Source: Rhizobium sp. CB3090
GTDB lineage: Bacteria > Pseudomonadota > Alphaproteobacteria > Rhizobiales > Rhizobiaceae
Assembly (NCBI RefSeq): GCF_029714285.1
Contig: NZ_CP121662.1
Coordinates: 2,046,001 to 2,110,000 of the forward strand
DNA: 64,000 nucleotides
Direction of reading: 5' to 3'
A model generated the notes under the pieces. That model searched no databases. It saw nothing but the letters and a program-made list of their open reading frames with translations, and was not told where the DNA came from. The translations under genes were made by a program, and so were the position numbers. This document shows, in pieces, positions 60,313-64,000 of this stretch (position 1 is its first letter; every line of letters begins with the position of its first letter).

Positions 60313-60780
60313 CTAGAGCTCCACCAGCCCGAGTTTCTTTACCTGCCGGATGGTCAGCATGGTGCGCACCGTATCGACATGCTCATTCGCAGTCAGCACC
60401 TCGATGACGAAATCCTGGAACCGGGTGAGGTTTTCAGCAACACAATGCAGCAGGAAATCGCTGTCGCCGGAAACCATCCATGCCTGGCGTACCAGCGGCC
60501 ACTCCGCTGTTACGGCGGCGAAAGCTTTGAGATTGGCTTCCGACTGATGCTTGAGGCCGACCATGCAGAAAGCGACAAGATCGAAGCCGAGCTTCGGGCT
60601 GTTCAGCATCGCATGATAGCCCTCGATGACGCCGGCCTCCTCCAGCTTGCGCACCCGGCGCAGGCAGGGCGGCGCGGAGATGCCGACACGATCTGCGAGT
60701 TCGACATTGGTCATGCGCCCGTCGCGCTGGAGTTCCCGCAAGATCTTGATATCGATGGCGTCGAGGTCAGCCCGCAGCAC
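60313..60780 (-). CDS. Lrp/AsnC family regulator
   Basis: A 155-residue Lrp-type protein. HTH IDIKILRELQRDGRMTNVELADRVGISAPPCLRRVRKLEEAGVI and a C-terminal RAM effector-binding domain (AFCMVGLKHQSEANLKAF, VSGDSDFLLHCVAENLTRFQDFVIEVL). It begins with a GTG or TTG-type start at 60780 and is divergent from trxB. First gene of the unit that also carries the two LPS genes. In S. meliloti the matching unit is lrp3-lpsCDE, which I recall as activated by LsrB. Not named here since numbering of lrp genes is strain-specific. Confidence 0.85.
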   Translation of the reverse strand: MLRADLDAIDIKILRELQRDGRMTNVELADRVGISAPPCLRRVRKLEEAGVIEGYHAMLNSPKLGFDLVAFCMVGLKHQSEANLKAFAAVTAEWPLVRQAWMVSGDSDFLLHCVAENLTRFQDFVIEVLTANEHVDTVRTMLTIRQVKKLGLVEL

Positions 60781-61020
60781 TTTTCTTGCCTTTCTTTAAT
60801 TCCCAACCGGCAGCTTCTATATAAAGCGGGAAAATACGCAAGAAAGTTTCCCACGCGTAACCGAATCTTACACAAAGCAGATTTGCTCTGTTAGTAATGC
60901 AAGGCTGCCCTTGAATAAATGCATGCGGCAATCATAAATGAGGCGGCGGATCGTGAAATCGCCTGCTTTTAACCGTTTGAAGCCGCGACTTCCGAAGCGC
61001 TTAGATTGAAAGGACTTCTT

Positions 61021-61995
61021 ATGCCTGCCCGCCATACCAAGGTGCTCATCATCGGTTCCGGTCCTGCCGGCTATACGGCCGCCGTCTATGCCGCGCGCGC
61101 TATGCTGAAGCCGGTTCTGATCGCCGGCCTTGAACAGGGCGGCCAGCTCATGATCACCACGGATGTCGAAAACTATCCAGGCTTCGCCGATCCGATCCAG
61201 GGCCCTTGGCTGATGGAGCAGATGCTGCTGCAGGCCCAGCATGTCGGCGCGGAGATCGTCAACGACCTCGTGACTGAGGTTGATACCACGCAGCGCCCCT
61301 TTGTCGCGCGCACCGACAGCGGTCAGGTCTGGACTGCCGACACGCTGATTATCGCGACCGGCGCCAAGGCCAAATGGCTGGGCATCGAGAGTGAACAGCA
61401 TTTCCAGGGCTTCGGCGTTTCCGCCTGCGCCACCTGCGACGGCTTCTTCTATCGCAACAAGGATGTGATCGTGGTCGGCGGCGGCAACAGCGCCGTCGAG
61501 GAAGCGCTCTATCTTTCCAATATCGCCAAGTCGGTGACCGTCGTGCATCGCCGCAATTCGTTCCGCGCCGAAAAGATCCTGCAGGAGCGCCTGTTCGCCA
61601 AGGCAAACGTCAAGGTTCTCTGGAATACCGAGGTTGCCGAAATCACCGGTGCGCCGGCCAAGCCGCCGATGCCGCCGTCGGTTTCCGGCGCACGCCTGCG
61701 CGACACCCTCACGGGCGTTGTCAGCGATGTGGCGATCGACGGCGTCTTTGTCGCCATCGGCCATGCACCGGCGATCGAGCTCTTCAAGGGCAAACTGAAG
61801 CTCAAGGACAATGGCTATCTCTGGACCGCGCCCGATTCGACGGCGACCAGCGTCGAAGGCATCTATGCCGCCGGCGACGTGACAGACGATACGTTCCGGC
61901 AGGCGATCACGGCAGCAGGGATGGGCTGCATGGCAGCGCTTGAAGCCGAACGTTATTTGACCGGGCATATGCCGGTCGCCGTGGCTGCGGAGTAA
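61021..61995 (+). CDS. trxB: Thioredoxin reductase
   Basis: A 324-residue FAD/NADPH disulfide reductase. FAD site GSGPAGYTAAVYAARA (12-27), the redox pair Cys136-Ala-Thr-Cys139 (SACATCDGFFYRN), NADPH site VVGGGNSAVEEALYL (152-166), and C-terminal FAD segment GIYAAGDVTDDTFRQ. It keeps thioredoxin reduced. The ATG at 61021 has a GAAAGGAC ribosome site; a TTG at 61006 is also open. The LysR gene follows with overlapping stop and start region. Confidence 0.97.
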   Translation: MPARHTKVLIIGSGPAGYTAAVYAARAMLKPVLIAGLEQGGQLMITTDVENYPGFADPIQGPWLMEQMLLQAQHVGAEIVNDLVTEVDTTQRPFVARTDSGQVWTADTLIIATGAKAKWLGIESEQHFQGFGVSACATCDGFFYRNKDVIVVGGGNSAVEEALYLSNIAKSVTVVHRRNSFRAEKILQERLFAKANVKVLWNTEVAEITGAPAKPPMPPSVSGARLRDTLTGVVSDVAIDGVFVAIGHAPAIELFKGKLKLKDNGYLWTAPDSTATSVEGIYAAGDVTDDTFRQAITAAGMGCMAALEAERYLTGHMPVAVAAE

Positions 61996-62018
61996 TGCAG
62001 CCGATGAGGGGAAACGGC

Positions 62019-62915
62019 ATGCCATTGGATTGGGATAAGCTGCGTATCTTTCACGCGGCTGCCGAAGCGGGCTCGTTCACGCACGCGGCGGATAAATTGC
62101 ATCTGTCCCAATCCGCCATCAGCCGCCAGGTCAGCGCCCTCGAGCAGGATGTCGGCATCAAGCTGTTCCATCGTCACGCCCGCGGCTTGATCCTGACCGA
62201 GCAGGGCGAATTGCTTTATCGCACCGCGCATGACGTTCTCTTGAAGCTTGAAACGGTCAAGATGCAATTGACCGAGACAACTGACAAGCCGAGCGGCAAA
62301 CTGCGCGTGACGACGACCGTCGGCCTCGGCCAGGGCTGGCTGACCGACAAGATCCAGGAATTCCTGCAGCTTTACCCTGATATGTCGATCCAGCTCATCC
62401 TCGACAATGAGGAGCTGGATGTGAACATGCGCCATGCGGATTGCGCCATCCGGCTGCGCCAGCCGCAGCAGTCGGACTTGATCCAGCGCAAGCTTTTCAC
62501 TGTGCATATGCATGTCTACGCCGCCCCCTCCTACATCAACCGCTATGGCGAACCGCAGTCGCTGGAGGCTCTGGACGAGCATCGCATCATCAGCTTCGGC
62601 GAGCCGGCGCCGAACTACTTGCTCGACGTCAACTGGCTGGAGATTGCCGGCCGCTCGTCGGATAACAAGCGTGTTCCGCATCTGCAGATCAACAGCCAGA
62701 CCTCCATCAAGCGAGCCTGCCTGCTCGGCATCGGCATCGCCGTTTTGCCGGACTATATCGTCGGCCGCGATCCGGGACTCATTCAGCTCGCTATCAATGC
62801 CGACGTACCGTCCTTCGACACCTATTTCTGCTACCCAGACGAAATGAAAAACGCCGCCAAGCTCAAGGTTTTTCGAGATTTTATCGTCGCCAAGGCGCGG
62901 AACTGGAACTTTTAG
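62019..62915 (+). CDS. lsrB: LysR regulator, LsrB/VtlR-type
   Basis: A 298-residue LysR protein, HTH DKLRIFHAAAEAGSFTHAADKLHLSQSAISRQVSALEQDVGIKLFHRHARGL. The substrate-binding domain has LRVTTTVGLGQGWLTDKIQEFLQLYPDMSIQLIL. The order trxB - this gene - two AbcR-type sRNAs - arsR matches the locus of S. meliloti lsrB (Brucella and Agrobacterium vtlR), a regulator of redox response, LPS genes and small RNAs. I chose ATG 62019 with the ribosome site AGGGGA over ATG 61995, which overlaps the trxB stop. The symbol is assigned by synteny and similarity. Confidence 0.8.
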   Translation: MPLDWDKLRIFHAAAEAGSFTHAADKLHLSQSAISRQVSALEQDVGIKLFHRHARGLILTEQGELLYRTAHDVLLKLETVKMQLTETTDKPSGKLRVTTTVGLGQGWLTDKIQEFLQLYPDMSIQLILDNEELDVNMRHADCAIRLRQPQQSDLIQRKLFTVHMHVYAAPSYINRYGEPQSLEALDEHRIISFGEPAPNYLLDVNWLEIAGRSSDNKRVPHLQINSQTSIKRACLLGIGIAVLPDYIVGRDPGLIQLAINADVPSFDTYFCYPDEMKNAAKLKVFRDFIVAKARNWNF

Positions 62916-62976
62916 TTGACCTAAGGCTCTGCGCCACAAGCATTTTTTGCCGTTATAAATTTGTCACGCGTATGAC

Positions 62977-62991
62977 GCATAGCTGATATGC
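62977..62991. promoter_or_regulatory. GCATA-N5-TATGC palindrome before sRNA copy 1
   Basis: gcatagctgatatgc, 11 bases upstream of the -35 hexamer TTGAAG at 63003-63008 (the -10 hexamer CCATAT is at 63025-63030, spacing 16). The same palindrome stands at the same distance before copy 2. A LysR-type activator such as the adjacent LsrB-like protein is the natural candidate. Confidence 0.6.
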
Positions 62992-63036
62992 GCAAATGAG
63001 AGTTGAAGCCTGCCCAATTAACTACCATATCGCACA

Positions 63037-63153
63037 TAGCTGATGCATATGGTGGCTTTTCCTCCCAGTTCCACCGCATTGGCTGTTCCCCTCTGGAGGT
63101 TTTTAACCTTCATACCTATAGGGCCCTGGTTGTTACCGGTGGCCCTTTTTTTT
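63037..63153 (+). ncRNA. abcR: AbcR-type small RNA, copy 1
   Basis: About 117 bases. The 5' part (agctgatgcatatggtggc, then ttttcctcccagttccacc) is almost identical to copy 2. The single-stranded-looking cctcccag is the anti-Shine-Dalgarno type of sequence known from AbcR RNAs. The RNA ends in a gggcc...ggccc hairpin and a run of T (63146-63153). Start is estimated from -10 CCATAT at 63025-63030. Rhizobial AbcR RNAs act with Hfq to lower ABC-transporter and nutrient-uptake mRNAs. The place, between lsrB and arsR, is that of the smrC15/smrC16 pair. Confidence 0.85.
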
Positions 63154-63179
63154 GCCTTTTTGCGCCAAAGGTCGCAAAT

Positions 63180-63194
63180 GCATAACTGCTATGC
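63180..63194. promoter_or_regulatory. GCATA-N5-TATGC palindrome before sRNA copy 2
   Basis: gcataactgctatgc, 11 bases upstream of the -35 hexamer TTGCGC at 63206-63211 (the -10 hexamer TCATAC is at 63228-63233, spacing 16). Same spacing as before copy 1. Confidence 0.6.
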
Positions 63195-63239
63195 ACAAAA
63201 AAGCATTGCGCACTGCACAAATTAGCATCATACCGCACT

Positions 63240-63355
63240 TAGCTGATGCATATGGTGGCTTTTCCTCCCAGTTCCACCGCAGCAGCTGTTCCCCTCTGGA
63301 GGTTTTGACCTTCACACCTATAGGGCCCCGGTTTTTCCGGCGGCCCTCTTTTTTT
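63240..63355 (+). ncRNA. abcR: AbcR-type small RNA, copy 2
   Basis: About 116 bases, tandem to copy 1. The first 45 bases and the block cccctctggaggttt are shared with copy 1; the centre differs (gcagcagctg against gcattggctg). It ends in the hairpin gggccccgg-ttttt-ccggcggccc with a T-tract (63346-63355). The start is estimated from -10 TCATAC. Which of the two is AbcR1 and which AbcR2 cannot be decided here. Confidence 0.85.
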
Positions 63356-63420
63356 GCCCAAATTCTGAGCATGCTGTCGTAGTGAATTGCGTAAAATAAT
63401 TTGCTGCGGCGCATCTTGAT

Positions 63421-63462
63421 ATATCGAAAATCAACGATACATAAATCGTCGGTTTTCGATAT
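63421..63462. promoter_or_regulatory. ArsR operator-like inverted repeat
   Basis: atatcgaaaatcaacgat (63421-63438) and atcgtcggttttcgatat (63445-63462) pair at 16 of 18 positions, separated by acataa. The repeat ends 16 bases before the ArsR start codon, so the protein could bind here and repress its own gene. Confidence 0.7.
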
Positions 63463-63478
63463 TCGCTTGGTGAGCATC

Positions 63479-63772
63479 ATGGACAGAACTGAGATATTGA
63501 AGGCGTTGGCCCATCCGGCCAGGCTCGAAATCCTCAATCAGCTCAAAGATCCGCACACACATTTTCCGACCCAGGAACACCCGCTGGAACTGGGCGTATG
63601 CGCCAGTCAGTTCGAGCGTTGCGGCCTGTCGCAATCCACCGTTTCCGCCCATCTCGGCACATTGCATCGCGCTGGGCTTGTGACCACCAAGCGCCTCGGC
63701 CAATGGATTTTCTATAAGCGCAACGAGGAAACCATCGCCGAATTCCTTGCGACCCTGCAAAAGGAACTTTGA
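63479..63772 (+). CDS. ArsR family regulator
   Basis: A 97-residue winged-helix repressor: MDRTEILKALAHPARLEILNQL, then GLSQSTVSAHLGTLHRAGLVTTKRLGQWIFYKRNEET, the ArsR/SmtB layout. Three Cys are absent or at most one pair (GVCAS, ERCGLS: Cys42 and Cys49), which could bind metal or a redox signal or electrophile. The operator-like repeat lies just upstream. The ene-reductase gene follows 136 bases after the stop, so electrophile sensing is plausible. Confidence 0.85.
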   Translation: MDRTEILKALAHPARLEILNQLKDPHTHFPTQEHPLELGVCASQFERCGLSQSTVSAHLGTLHRAGLVTTKRLGQWIFYKRNEETIAEFLATLQKEL

Positions 63773-63908
63773 CATGCCGCTTGCCGGTGTTGCCAAAGCG
63801 ATCGTTGATCTAGCCGCCTTCGCGACCGCCGGAGCGAAAAGAGCAGCGCCGCCGCCTCCCAAGCCTCTCTCTCAGCACTTCACCTCACACGACAAGAAAG
63901 GAATTTCC

Positions 63909-64000
63909 ATGAGCAAACTCTTTGAACCGACCAAGCTTGGCGATATCTCCCTCGCCAACCGGATCGTCATGGCACCGCTGACGCGCAATCGTTCTCCGAA
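63909..64000 (+). CDS. Old yellow enzyme/ene-reductase, N-terminal part (cut by window)
   Basis: Thirty codons are visible: MSKLFEPTKLGDISLANRIVMAPLTRNRSP, the start of an NADH:flavin oxidoreductase (NemA-like old yellow enzyme), with the typical APLTRNR motif that binds FMN. These enzymes reduce activated C=C bonds and nitro compounds. The ATG at 63909 has a GAAAGGAA ribosome site. A frame from 63774 is in phase but its first 45 residues are Pro-rich. Coupled to the arsR gene upstream. Confidence 0.8.
   Translation, partial: MSKLFEPTKLGDISLANRIVMAPLTRNRSP

Overview
The window looks like chromosomal DNA of a Rhizobium-type alphaproteobacterium (Rhizobium/Agrobacterium/Sinorhizobium group). 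The evidence is gene content and order: rpoD, recQ and dnaG; carA and carB; greA followed by an LpsB-type LPS core glycosyltransferase; an lrp-lps unit; trxB followed by an LsrB/VtlR-type LysR gene; and, directly after it, a tandem pair of AbcR-type small RNAs and an ArsR gene. I recall this last order from Sinorhizobium meliloti. No database search was run. All family calls come from reading motifs, lengths and context.

Layout. (1) 1-2070: three plus-strand genes for secreted, lipid-anchored or membrane-anchored proteins of unknown role. Two of them share a domain. (2) 2089-16219, with a remnant to about 17780: a defective prophage. A minus-strand late operon runs terminase, portal, protease/scaffold, cement protein, capsid, head-tail joining, tail terminator, tail tube and tail assembly chaperone. 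The chaperone carries a canonical -1 slippery heptamer. The operon stops right after the chaperone, with no tape measure, tail tip or lysis genes. A LexA-like (S24) repressor gene lies between two pairs of similar palindromes, and short plus-strand early genes follow it. I see no integrase. (3) 16331-19084: accessory DNA (MEKHLA protein, secreted Pro-rich protein, a methyltransferase tail fragment, an unknown membrane protein) ending at a tRNA with anticodon CAU. (4) 19248-32364: small housekeeping, transport and regulatory genes, a LysR pseudogene with one internal amber codon, and an IS701-like insertion. (5) 32734-41913: rpoD, tdh, kbl, an orphan VapB-type antitoxin gene, recQ and dnaG. (6) 42484-52697: carA, an EVE-domain protein, two multidrug-type exporters, a LysR/aldo-keto reductase pair and a zinc metallopeptidase. 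(7) 52993-64000: carB, greA, LPS genes, lrp, trxB, lsrB-like gene, two AbcR-type sRNAs, and an arsR gene followed by an ene-reductase gene cut by the window edge.

How parts work together. carA and carB encode the two subunits of carbamoyl-phosphate synthase. tdh and kbl convert threonine to glycine and acetyl-CoA. The lrp-lps unit and lpsB build the LPS core. The LysR gene after trxB is of the type I recall as a redox/LPS regulator. Both sRNA promoters here carry the same GCATA-N5-TATGC palindrome exactly 11 bp upstream of the -35 box, which suggests shared control, possibly by that LysR protein. The arsR gene has a near-perfect 18-bp inverted repeat just before its start and probably controls itself and the ene-reductase gene behind it.

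Most interesting points: the frameshift signal at the truncated end of the prophage, the operator-like palindromes around its repressor, the shared box before both sRNAs, the LysR gene disabled by one amber codon, an aldo-keto reductase lacking its catalytic histidine, and an IS transposase whose conserved C-terminus lies in another frame after a run of seven A.
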